Source of the DNA: Treponema sp. | GTDB lineage: Bacteria; Spirochaetota; Spirochaetia; Treponematales; Breznakiellaceae | Direction: 5' to 3' | NCBI GenBank assembly: GCA_031263435.1 | Contig: JAISFT010000172.1 | Coordinates: 1 to 5,040, forward strand | DNA length: 5,040 nt | Part shown: positions 1 through 4,981 of the stretch, piece by piece | Layout of the letters: every line of letters begins with the position of its first letter | How positions within the stretch are numbered: position 1 is the first letter of the stretch | Program-made: the position numbers and the translations under genes | Notes under the pieces: model-generated | Database searches by the model: none | Seen by the model: only the letters and a program-made list of their open reading frames with translations | Told to the model about the DNA's origin: nothing

Positions 1-935
1 ATATCGGCCCCCACAATCAGAAGGCTGAAGAAAAACGACGCGGGAATAATCCCCGCCGGATGAAGCCCCCCGAAAAGGGCGACCACTATGGCGCTAAACC
101 CGTACCCGCTGGTAATACCCTCAATAGCCCGCCGGTGTACTCCCGCGATCTCAACCGCCCCCGCAATACCGGCGCACGCCCCGGAAATCCCAATGGCAAT
201 AATAAGATAGGCAGGCACATTTATACCCCCGTACCGGGCCGCCCGTTCCTGAGCGCCCGCCGCCCGCATCTTGTACCCCCACGTTGTTTTCCACAGTAAA
301 AGGTAGATCACCACCGCAAGGGCCAGGGCGATAAAAATACCCGTATGCAGCCGGGTCCCCGGAATAAGCCGGTCCAGCCAAATGTTCCGGGTAAGCCGCA
401 TACTCTGGGGAGTACCGCTGCCCATGGTAAGTTCCGCCGGATCGAGCATAGGCCCCCTGAGGAAGAACGTGTAGAACTGGGCGGCAATGTAGTTAAGCAT
501 CACGGTGGAAAGCAGTTCGCTCACCGCCAGTTTTGCCTTGAGAAACCCGGGGATAAACCCCCAAAAACCGCCCCCTATACACCCCGCCAGTAAAACCAGC
601 GGAAGCAGGATCGGACGCGGGACATTGGGCAGCGCCAGGGAAACCGCCGTAGCCGTAAGGATGCCTACAGCCATTTGGCCCTCCGCCCCAATGTTGATAA
701 TGCCGCAGCGGTACGCCACCGCAATCCCCAGGGCGATAATGGTAAGCGGAATAGCCCGGATAAGCACCTCGCAAACCAGGGAAAGATTCTTCAACGGCTC
801 CGTCAGGATAACCCCATACACCCGCAGAACATCCGCCCCAATAGCGGCAAGCACCGCCGCCCCCAGGAGCATAGCCGTTAAAACCGCCGCAAGGATAATG
901 CCCCCTGTATAAAATAATTTAAACTGCTTCGTCAT
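1..935 (-). CDS. BMP-type ABC importer permease, first of the usual pair (3' end outside window)
   Basis: Inner-membrane permease of a nucleoside or simple-sugar type ABC importer (BPD_transp_2 family, YufP/NupP-like). The reading frame is open from the ATG at 935-933 to the window edge, giving 311 residues; relatives are usually about 350, so only the C-terminus is missing. It is strongly hydrophobic, with clear membrane segments near residues 11-33, 61-76, 86-102, 108-130, 198-215 and 241-262. Family motifs are visible: NIGAEGQ at 81-87, VSELLSTVMLNYIA at 138-151, the cytoplasmic coupling loop around KMRAAGAQERAARYGGIN at 222-239, and GYGFSAIVVALFGG near 277-290. A GGGGGT ribosome-binding site lies 6 bases before the ATG. 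The start sits inside the end of the ATPase gene (17-base overlap), which implies one mRNA and probable translational coupling. A second permease would normally follow beyond position 1. The substrate cannot be read from this protein. Confidence 0.93.
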   Translation of the reverse strand, partial: MTKQFKLFYTGGIILAAVLTAMLLGAAVLAAIGADVLRVYGVILTEPLKNLSLVCEVLIRAIPLTIIALGIAVAYRCGIINIGAEGQMAVGILTATAVSLALPNVPRPILLPLVLLAGCIGGGFWGFIPGFLKAKLAVSELLSTVMLNYIAAQFYTFFLRGPMLDPAELTMGSGTPQSMRLTRNIWLDRLIPGTRLHTGIFIALALAVVIYLLLWKTTWGYKMRAAGAQERAARYGGINVPAYLIIAIGISGACAGIAGAVEIAGVHRRAIEGITSGYGFSAIVVALFGGLHPAGIIPASFFFSLLIVGAD

Positions 936-2463
936 GTTTTACCCCCGCCATCAGGATGCCCAAAAGCCTGCGGTTCGCCTCGCCAGACTCAAGCACCCGT
1001 TGAATCTGACCCTTGAAAATAACCGCGATCCGGTCCGAAAGGTTCAAGATTTCCTCAAGCTCCTCGGAAATAAGAAGAATCCCGTACCCCTCCCGCCGCT
1101 TTTCCAGCAGTTGATTATGGATAAATTCCGCCGCACCCATATCAAGCCCCCGCGTCGGATACACCGCCACCAGGAACTGCGGATGCCGCGTAAGCTCACG
1201 GGCAAGAATCACTTTTTGGATATTACCCCCCGAAAGAGACCCCGCAGCCGCCGCAATACCCGCCCCGCGAATATCGAAATCCTTGCGCAGACGCTCCGCG
1301 TTTTCACTGATAACCTGCCGCTTCAGAAACCCCCGCCGGGAATATTGGGGCCGGTCCACATCCTTCAACACAAGATTCTCCCGGATGGAAAAACTCGGAA
1401 CAATCCCTTCTATATTACGTTCTTCCGGAATATACCCATTCCCCTGGCGGATCGTATACGCCGTAGAACGATTGGCAATATCAGATCCAAGCAGCAGAAT
1501 CTTGCCCGACTCCGTTTTCCGCAGGCCGTTGATCGCTTCCGCCAACTCCTTTTGGCCGTTGCCCGACACCCCCGCAAGGCCCATGATCTCTCCCTTCCTG
1601 ATGGACAAATTAAGCCCATTGAGAGCCAGGAACCCCCGGTCGCTCTTTACATTCAGATTCTGAATCTCCAGCGCCGTCTCCCCCGGAGTAGAACTATCAT
1701 CCCGCAACGGAAGCGCCACCTCGTGCCCCGTCATAAGCGCCGCAATATCCTGGGAAGAATGATCCGCCGTGTTACCCCGGAACACCACCTCCCCATGACG
1801 GAGAATCGTAACCTTGTCCGAAAGACTCTTTACCTCCTGCAATTTGTGGCTGATAAAGATAATAGACAACTCCGCCGTCATCCGCTTCAGAAGCCGAATC
1901 AGATCCTCCGTCTCCTGCGGCGTAAGCGCGCTCGTCGGCTCATCCAGAATAAGGAACCGCGCCCCCAGACACAAGGTCTTGATAAGCTCAACCCGCTGCT
2001 GCTCACCCACCGAAAGCTGCCAAATATACGCATTCGGATCCACCGGCAGCGCATACCGGCTCGTAATCTCCTCAAGCCGCTCACGGATCAAACCATAGTT
2101 AAGCCACAGCGGATTCCACGCCTTTTTGAACCCCAGCGCCACATTTTCCAGCACTGTCATATTCGGCACCAGCATATACTGCTGATGGACCATCCCAATC
2201 CCCGCCGCAATAGCATCCTTGGGCGACTGGAACCGCACCGGACTGTCATTGATAACAATCCGCCCCTCGTCACTCTGGTACAACCCCATAAGGATATTCA
2301 TCAAAGTAGTCTTTCCCGCCCCGTTTTCTCCAACCAGGGCAAGCACCTCGCTATCGCCGACACTGATGGAAATATCCTTACAGGCGACAATACCCGGAAA
2401 CCGTTTGGTAATATGTTCCAGCCGCAGGCTGCGGATTTTTTCAGTAGTTTCCAACGCCCCCAT
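919..2463 (-). CDS. BMP-type ABC importer ATP-binding protein (two nucleotide-binding domains)
   Basis: Cytoplasmic ATPase that powers the importer, 514 residues, the normal size for the fused double-domain sugar/nucleoside class (YufO/NupO, RbsA/MglA-like). Domain 1 is intact: Walker A GENGAGKT at 45-52, Q-loop in HQQ at 93-95, signature LSVGEQQR at 150-157, Walker B LILDEPT at 171-177, H-loop histidine in SHK at 206. Domain 2 is degenerate, as is usual in this class: Walker A-like GVSGNGQK at 298-305, signature LSGGNIQK at 410-417, [10 protein letters not shown] at 432-441 in place of a Walker B with catalytic Glu, and ISEELEE near 465-471, with Glu at the H-loop position. The sites probably work asymmetrically. 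The ATG at 2463 is preceded by AAGGGGG with a 6-base gap. It is the first gene of the minus-strand operon, and the permease start lies inside its last codons. The exact substrate is unknown. Confidence 0.96.
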   Translation of the reverse strand: MGALETTEKIRSLRLEHITKRFPGIVACKDISISVGDSEVLALVGENGAGKTTLMNILMGLYQSDEGRIVINDSPVRFQSPKDAIAAGIGMVHQQYMLVPNMTVLENVALGFKKAWNPLWLNYGLIRERLEEITSRYALPVDPNAYIWQLSVGEQQRVELIKTLCLGARFLILDEPTSALTPQETEDLIRLLKRMTAELSIIFISHKLQEVKSLSDKVTILRHGEVVFRGNTADHSSQDIAALMTGHEVALPLRDDSSTPGETALEIQNLNVKSDRGFLALNGLNLSIRKGEIMGLAGVSGNGQKELAEAINGLRKTESGKILLLGSDIANRSTAYTIRQGNGYIPEERNIEGIVPSFSIRENLVLKDVDRPQYSRRGFLKRQVISENAERLRKDFDIRGAGIAAAAGSLSGGNIQKVILARELTRHPQFLVAVYPTRGLDMGAAEFIHNQLLEKRREGYGILLISEELEEILNLSDRIAVIFKGQIQRVLESGEANRRLLGILMAGVKHDEAV

Positions 2464-2519
2464 GCCGTTCCCCCTTACAAATAATTTTTTTCAAAAGCCG
2501 TGATCCTTGAGCCACAAGA

Positions 2520-2549
2520 CCCAAGCTATTACAAAATTTCAGTCTTGGG
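2520..2549. other. Imperfect stem-loop at predicted 5' end of the transporter mRNA
   Basis: CCCAAG at 2520-2525 and CTTGGG at 2544-2549 form a perfect 6-bp inverted repeat around an 18-base AT-rich loop. It lies immediately downstream of the predicted minus-strand transcription start near 2550. The plus-strand sequence TTCAGTCTTGGG at 2538-2549 is almost repeated as TTCAGTTTTGGG at 2748-2759, in the stem-loop of the divergent leader. It could be a regulator site or an mRNA 5' hairpin. A 6-bp stem alone is weak evidence; the resemblance to the second site makes it worth listing. Confidence 0.35.
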
Positions 2550-2556
2550 ATGAGCT

Positions 2557-2585
2557 ATCGTAATACCGAACCTTACAATAATCAA
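2557..2585 (-). promoter_or_regulatory. Candidate sigma-70 promoter for the ATPase-permease operon
   Basis: Read on the minus strand, TTGATT (2585-2580) is followed by a 17-base spacer and TACGAT (2562-2557). Both boxes are close to consensus with ideal spacing. The start would fall near 2550, leaving a leader of about 87 bases before the ATG at 2463. The surrounding DNA is AT-rich, so chance matches are possible. Nothing in this stretch was tested experimentally. Confidence 0.5.
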
Positions 2586-2686
2586 GTTTATTTTGCCCAT
2601 ATTTGTATAAATTTTGAGTTAGATCAGAAATATGTTGTATTGTTTAATGCTTCTGAAGAAAAAAATTAAAAAAAGTGGTGTTTTAC

Positions 2687-2715
2687 TTGACCAAAAAAAA
2701 TTTCAGTGGTAGGAT
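2687..2715 (+). promoter_or_regulatory. Candidate extended -10 sigma-70 promoter for the lipoprotein gene
   Basis: TTGACC at 2687-2692, a 17-base spacer, and TAGGAT at 2710-2715 preceded by TGG, which gives an extended -10 (TGnTAGGAT). A-tracts at 2659-2665 and 2668-2674 lie where an UP element would sit. The start would be near 2722, giving a structured leader of about 200 bases before the ATG at 2930. This is the best promoter match in the divergent gap. Confidence 0.6.
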
Positions 2716-2734
2716 AAAATAAATTACAACAGAG

Positions 2735-2765
2735 GCTTTCCCAAAGCTTCAGTTTTGGGGAAAGC
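2735..2765 (+). other. Leader stem-loop next to the lipoprotein promoter
   Basis: GCTTTCCC (2735-2742) pairs with GGGAAAGC (2758-2765). After a one-base bulge, AAA (2743-2745) pairs with TTT (2754-2756). The hairpin begins about 13 bases after the predicted start. It is not followed by a T-run, so it is not an intrinsic terminator. Possible roles are mRNA 5'-end protection or a protein-binding site. Confidence 0.45.
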
Positions 2766-2787
2766 AACCTAAAATTCCGTAGTTTTG

Positions 2788-2805
2788 TCGAACCGAAGGT
2801 TCGCA
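2788..2805 (+). repeat. 18-base hairpin repeat, copy 1 (CGAACC-GAA-GGTTCG)
   Basis: TCGAACCGAAGGTTCGCA contains a perfect 6-bp stem (2789-2794 with 2798-2803) closed by a GAA triloop. An identical 18-base copy lies 54 bases downstream at 2842-2859, inside the MITE-like element. Two exact copies of a self-complementary word in one leader suggest a dispersed palindromic repeat family or a duplicated binding site. Confidence 0.7.
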
Positions 2806-2818
2806 GGCTAAAAGCCTG
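2804..2818 (+). other. Small perfect hairpin CAGGCT-AAA-AGCCTG
   Basis: A perfect 6-bp stem with an AAA loop begins one base after the preceding hairpin stem ends. Its arms are identical to part of the outer arms of the element at 2830-2902 (AGCCTG at 2831-2836, CAGGCT at 2896-2901). The four segments could therefore exchange partners in the mRNA. No T-run follows. Confidence 0.5.
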
Positions 2819-2829
2819 AAAAAGTGCAA

Positions 2830-2902
2830 GAGCCTGTCCCATCGAACCGAAGGTTCGCACCGTGCGCGTTAGCGTACAGTCAATTAGTTTTGGGACAGGC
2901 TC
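2830..2902 (+). mobile_element. MITE-like palindromic element in the lipoprotein leader
   Basis: GAGCCTGTCCCA at 2830-2841 and TGGGACAGGCTC at 2891-2902 are perfect 12-bp inverted repeats enclosing 49 bases. Inside are two hairpins: the CGAACC-GAA-GGTTCG copy at 2843-2857, and GTGCGC-GTTA-GCGTAC at 2862-2877 (one G-U pair). The result is a three-way-junction shape. Size, perfect termini and lack of coding capacity fit a miniature inverted-repeat element, but it could also be a native regulatory RNA fold. Only a two-base AA flanks both ends, which is not convincing as a target duplication. It ends 15 bases before the Shine-Dalgarno of the lipoprotein gene, so it must be in its transcript if the promoter at 2687-2715 is used. 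Confidence 0.55.
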
Positions 2903-2917
2903 AACAAAATGTCAATT

Positions 2918-2923
2918 AGGAGG
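2918..2923 (+). promoter_or_regulatory. Shine-Dalgarno AGGAGG that decides the lipoprotein start
   Basis: Three in-frame ATGs lie at 2909, 2927 and 2930. AGGAGG at 2918-2923 falls inside the longest version, is only 3 bases from the second ATG, and is 6 bases from the third. The ATG at 2930 is therefore preferred. It also gives a classic short n-region (MKKN) before the hydrophobic signal segment. Confidence 0.8.
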
Positions 2924-2929
2924 AAAATG

Positions 2930-4027
2930 ATGAAAAAAAATGTTGTGATGTTCGGGTTGGTTTTTGCGGTGTGCGTCCTGTTTGCTTCGGTGGTCATTTT
3001 TGTGGCATGCAGCGGAGAGCGAACAGCGGCGCCCGCAAGCGGCGGAGAGCGGACGGCGGTCCCAGCAAGCAGCGAGACGCAAAGCGATGTAGTTAAAATT
3101 GCGCTTATCATCGAAAATACCATCGATGATAAAGGCTGGTGTCAGGCCATGTACGACGGGCTGGTGGCAGCCCAAAAACAACTCCCCGGACGCATCGAAT
3201 TCAATTACACTGAAAAGATGCTGCCGGTGGACGCCGGTTCCGCTGCCCGCCAGTACGCATCCCAGGGATACAACGTCATCATCGGCCATGGCGCCCAGTA
3301 CAAAAACCTGATTCTGGAAATGGCGGAGGAGTATCCCAACATTACCTTTGCCTTTGGAACCAGCGCGGAAATCGGTCCCGAGAACGTGTTTACCTACATG
3401 CCCGAAAGCGAGGAAACCGGGTACTTGAGCGGCGTGATTGCGGGGCTTCTTACCCAAAGCAATCAGGTCGGACTGGTTGGGCCGGTGGACGGCGGTGATG
3501 CCGCCCGGTATAACCGGGGTTTTGTCTTGGGCGTCCAGGCGGTAAATCCCCAGGCAAAGATCGCGGTAGCCCATACCGGGTCTTTTTCGGACTTTGTAAA
3601 GGCCGGGGAAGTGGCCCATACCCAGATCCGCAGCGGCGCCGATGTGCTTACCGGTTCATCCCAGCAGGCCATCGGGGCACTCCGGGCGGTGAGCGACGCG
3701 GCGTACAGCGGACGGTATCTGTGGTGGGCCGGGCAGGACCTCGCCCAGTTTGACACTCCCGAAGGCAAGGCCAAGTGCATTGCCGCATCGTCCTACAACT
3801 ACGCGGCGGTAATAGTCGGCTTGGTTCAGAAACTGGACGCGGGTGTCCGGGGCGGCGAATGTATCCCCATGAACTTCTCCAACAACGGGTTTGTGTTTGA
3901 CTATAACCAGAATCTTGCCGGCCAGGTGCCCGCAGATGTCCGCACCAAAGTTGACGAAGCCCTGAGCGCATTCCGGCAAAAAGCGGGAACCATCAACTGG
4001 AATTCCGTGGATTATTCCAAGCTATAG
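2930..4027 (+). CDS. BMP-family substrate-binding lipoprotein of the ABC importer
   Basis: Extracytoplasmic solute-binding protein, 365 residues, of the BMP/PnrA family. It should be anchored by lipid and deliver ligand to the transporter encoded on the other strand. Residues 1-26 are a signal peptide (MKKN, then a hydrophobic stretch) ending in the relaxed lipobox FVAC, with Cys27 the likely lipidated residue. A Ser/Ala/Pro-rich linker at 28-52 contains a duplicated segment. The binding domain starts at VKIALIIENTIDDKGW (55-70) and shows family landmarks: YNVIIGHGAQYKN (114-126), YPNITFAFG (135-143), GYLSGVIAGLLTQ (164-176), VGLVGP (180-185), RGFVLGVQAVNP (196-207) and WWAGQDLAQF (265-274). 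The C-terminus is complete. From memory of PnrA, the stacking aromatic is kept as Trp70, but the purine-contacting Asp and Lys appear replaced (Glu62, Asn290), so a nucleoside ligand is not assured. A terminator follows 18 bases after the stop. Confidence 0.94.
   Translation: MKKNVVMFGLVFAVCVLFASVVIFVACSGERTAAPASGGERTAVPASSETQSDVVKIALIIENTIDDKGWCQAMYDGLVAAQKQLPGRIEFNYTEKMLPVDAGSAARQYASQGYNVIIGHGAQYKNLILEMAEEYPNITFAFGTSAEIGPENVFTYMPESEETGYLSGVIAGLLTQSNQVGLVGPVDGGDAARYNRGFVLGVQAVNPQAKIAVAHTGSFSDFVKAGEVAHTQIRSGADVLTGSSQQAIGALRAVSDAAYSGRYLWWAGQDLAQFDTPEGKAKCIAASSYNYAAVIVGLVQKLDAGVRGGECIPMNFSNNGFVFDYNQNLAGQVPADVRTKVDEALSAFRQKAGTINWNSVDYSKL
3011..3070 (+). repeat. 30-base tandem duplication in the lipoprotein linker
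   Basis: Two adjacent 30-base units (3011-3040 and 3041-3070) match at 24 of 30 positions and encode SGERTAAPAS and GGERTAVPAS, directly after the lipidated Cys codon at 3008-3010. Most differences are silent or conservative, so the duplication is old and the amino-acid sequence has been kept. It lengthens the flexible tether between the membrane anchor and the binding domain. Confidence 0.85.
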
Positions 4028-4045
4028 AACAAAATACGGTTACAA

Positions 4046-4073
4046 GGGGGCGGTAGCCCGCCCCCCGTCTTTC
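4046..4073 (+). terminator. GC-rich hairpin terminator after the lipoprotein gene
   Basis: GGGGGCGG at 4046-4053 pairs perfectly with CCGCCCCC at 4058-4065 across a TAGC loop, followed by CGTCTTT. The stem is very strong but the T-tract is short and interrupted, so termination may be incomplete. It starts 18 bases after the stop codon, the expected place for the end of a single-gene transcript. Confidence 0.75.
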
Positions 4074-4096
4074 AGAGCGGCCGTCTTTTTCCCATA

Positions 4097-4116
4097 CAAA
4101 CCGCTCCTTCGGTTTG
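4097..4116. other. Perfect 7-bp hairpin CAAACCG/CGGTTTG
   Basis: The arms at 4097-4103 and 4110-4116 are exactly complementary around the loop CTCCTT. No T-run follows on either strand, so it is not a standard terminator. It lies between the lipoprotein terminator and the coding remnant. The rest of 4074-4159 shows no gene or promoter that I can support. Confidence 0.4.
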
Positions 4117-4159
4117 CTAATTGTCCGCTCCGCGGCGGGTTTGGAACAGTCTCGATTGA

Positions 4160-4525
4160 CAAAGATTTCATTTCATCTTGGCAGAGCCGGCGGAAGTACA
4201 ACCCCTCTGTGAGGCGCTGCCTTCCAAAGGGCTTTATCTGTGCAGTTTTGCCGGCAGCCGCCGTGACGCGGATCGTATGATCGAAAATACCTATAAGTGG
4301 TCTAAAAAATAGAAACCGGCCCCACGCGCATCCCTTGAGCCTGTTGCACTTGGAGGTTTTAAGCGCGAAGCGCAACAAACTCCGAGGCAGGTCAAGTTTA
4401 GCCTTACGCCCGGCGCGTGGAAGCGGGAAATCCTTACCCGGTATTGTTTCGGCAGTTTTTCCCGCAAAGAACCCCGCGTCATCGAAAGCTCCCTTGTCCT
4501 CACCGTGCCGGAATCCGTTCCCTAA
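4160..4525 (+). pseudogene. Coding-like remnant with in-frame TAG, family not recognised
   Basis: One plus-strand frame is open from after the TGA at 4157-4159 to the TAA at 4523-4525, apart from a TAG at 4310-4312. The first part (LPSKGLYLCSFAGSRRDADR and a tail ending YKWSKK) has protein-like composition and vaguely recalls the effector-binding end of MerR-type regulators. The second part (GAWKREILTRYCFGSFSR and a tail ending LTVPESVP) also looks coding-like. There is no start codon with a ribosome-binding site at the front, and a palindrome lies within the second half. I read it as one or two decayed 3' fragments. The alternative is GC-rich non-coding DNA that happens to be open; a 169-codon minus-strand frame covers the same stretch and looks less protein-like. 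No function is assigned. Confidence 0.35.
4335..4395. repeat. Nested imperfect palindrome, 61 bases
   Basis: Three nested layers are complementary. TTGAGCCTG (4335-4343) pairs with CAGGTCAA (4388-4395), with one bulged G. CTTGGAG plus TTT (4349-4355, 4357-4359) pairs with AAA plus CTCCGAG (4377-4386), with one bulge and one G-U. GCGC-GAA-GCGC (4363-4373) closes the tip. The left end shares GAGCCTGT with the element at 2830-2902, which suggests a related family of small palindromic elements. It overlaps the coding-like remnant and may have disrupted it. Confidence 0.5.
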
Positions 4526-4539
4526 CCCGGCCTTTGCGT

Positions 4540-4600
4540 CTCCACGCACATAGGCTATGTGTCTCTATGCACATAAGCTATGTGTCTCCACACACATAGC
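4540..4600. repeat. 23-bp palindromic tandem repeat, two full units and a partial third
   Basis: Units at 4540-4562 and 4563-4585 each carry a CACATA, three-base, TATGTG dyad (4547-4561 with centre GGC, 4570-4584 with centre AGC). The third unit starts the same way (CACATA at 4593-4598), but its right arm is replaced by the start of the ACCCC array. ACACATAGCC at 4592-4601 can also pair with GGCTATGTGT at 4553-4562, which allows a longer alternative hairpin. Confidence 0.85.
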
Positions 4601-4798
4601 CTACACCCCGATGGGGTCTAAGCTACACCCCGATGGGGTCCAGGCTACACCCCAACGGGGTCCAGTTTACACTCCGGCGGGGTCTAGTCTACACCCCGAT
4701 GGGGTCTAAGCTACACCCCGATGGGGTCCAGGCTACACCCCGGCGGGGTCCAGGCTACACCCCGGCGGGGTCCAGTCTACACCCCGATGGGATTCAGG
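4601..4798. repeat. 22-bp palindromic tandem repeat, nine units
   Basis: Nine consecutive 22-bp units read CTACACCCC, a three-base centre, then GGGGTC plus a variable YARK tail. Each contains the dyad ACCCC/GGGGT. The centres are, in order, GAT, GAT, AAC, GGC, GAT, GAT, GGC, GGC, GAT. Unit 4 has a T in the left arm (ACTCC), which still pairs as T-G; unit 9 has one mismatch. Units 1-2 and 5-6 are identical, which suggests an older 88-bp duplication. The plus strand has no stop through the array, so apparent reading frames here are repeat artefacts. There are no unique spacers, so it is not a CRISPR. A degenerate tenth 22-base unit follows at 4799-4820. Confidence 0.95.
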
Positions 4799-4820
4799 CT
4801 ACACTGCCCTCGAAAAGGCT

Positions 4821-4842
4821 CCCTATTCCGGCAGGAATAGGG
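4821..4842. other. Perfect 9-bp hairpin A at the end of the array
   Basis: CCCTATTCC at 4821-4829 and GGAATAGGG at 4834-4842 are exactly complementary around a GGCA loop. The hairpin is 22 bases long and falls exactly on the 22-base lattice that begins at 4601. No T-run follows on the plus strand. Confidence 0.8.
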
Positions 4843-4844
4843 AC

Positions 4845-4866
4845 CCCCTCTGCGTCAGCAGAGGGG
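4845..4866. other. Perfect 9-bp hairpin B, two bases after hairpin A
   Basis: CCCCTCTGC at 4845-4853 and GCAGAGGGG at 4858-4866 are exactly complementary around a GTCA loop. Its size and design (9-4-9) match hairpin A, but the arm sequence is unrelated. Just after it, TTACACTG at 4868-4875 recalls the CTACAC start of the repeat units. It could be a terminator-like end for transcription through the array, but there is no T-tract. Confidence 0.8.
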
Positions 4867-4921
4867 ATTACACTGTGCCGTAAAAGAAGACTTACCGCTA
4901 AGTCAAATAAGGAAGGGAAAA

Positions 4922-4935
4922 CGAGGCTTGCCTCG
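4922..4935. other. Short hairpin CGAGG-CTTG-CCTCG
   Basis: The arms at 4922-4926 and 4931-4935 pair around CTTG. The DNA after it (CCTC...CAACG from 4931) is imperfectly repeated from 5007. The rest of 4867-5040 shows no open frame with a ribosome-binding site that I would call a gene. Confidence 0.35.
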
Positions 4936-4981
4936 GCTCAAACAACGTAACGCCTACAAAATGTGGTATTAAACCAGACGG

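Noticed and set aside
934..2484. Long plus-strand open frame of 516 codons opposite the ATPase gene
   Set aside because: It mirrors the ATPase gene, whose protein carries all expected ABC motifs. The antisense product is rich in Arg, Pro and Leu with no recognisable domain, as expected for the opposite strand of a GC-rich gene.
2909..2929. Earlier start for the lipoprotein at 2909
   Set aside because: It would place the Shine-Dalgarno inside the coding sequence and add charged residues before the signal peptide. The ATG at 2930 has correct spacing.
2912..3619. Minus-strand frame of 235 codons opposite the lipoprotein gene
   Set aside because: It is a shadow of the lipoprotein coding sequence with no motifs or ribosome-binding site.
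4156..4184. TTGACA at 4156-4161 as a promoter for the coding remnant
   Set aside because: At 17 bases downstream the hexamer is TGGCAG, with no usable -10 nearby.
4040..4549. Minus-strand open frame of 169 codons
   Set aside because: It runs through the lipoprotein terminator hairpin, has no ribosome-binding site and lacks recognisable motifs. The plus-strand frame in the same place looks more protein-like.
4540..4866. CRISPR array
   Set aside because: The repeats are directly adjacent with no unique spacers, the unit is only 22-23 bp, and no cas gene is present.
4633..4950. Possible 105-residue protein across the tandem repeats
   Set aside because: It is the 22-bp repeat read in one frame, giving a 22-residue period. 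It has no ribosome-binding site and no protein character outside the repeat.
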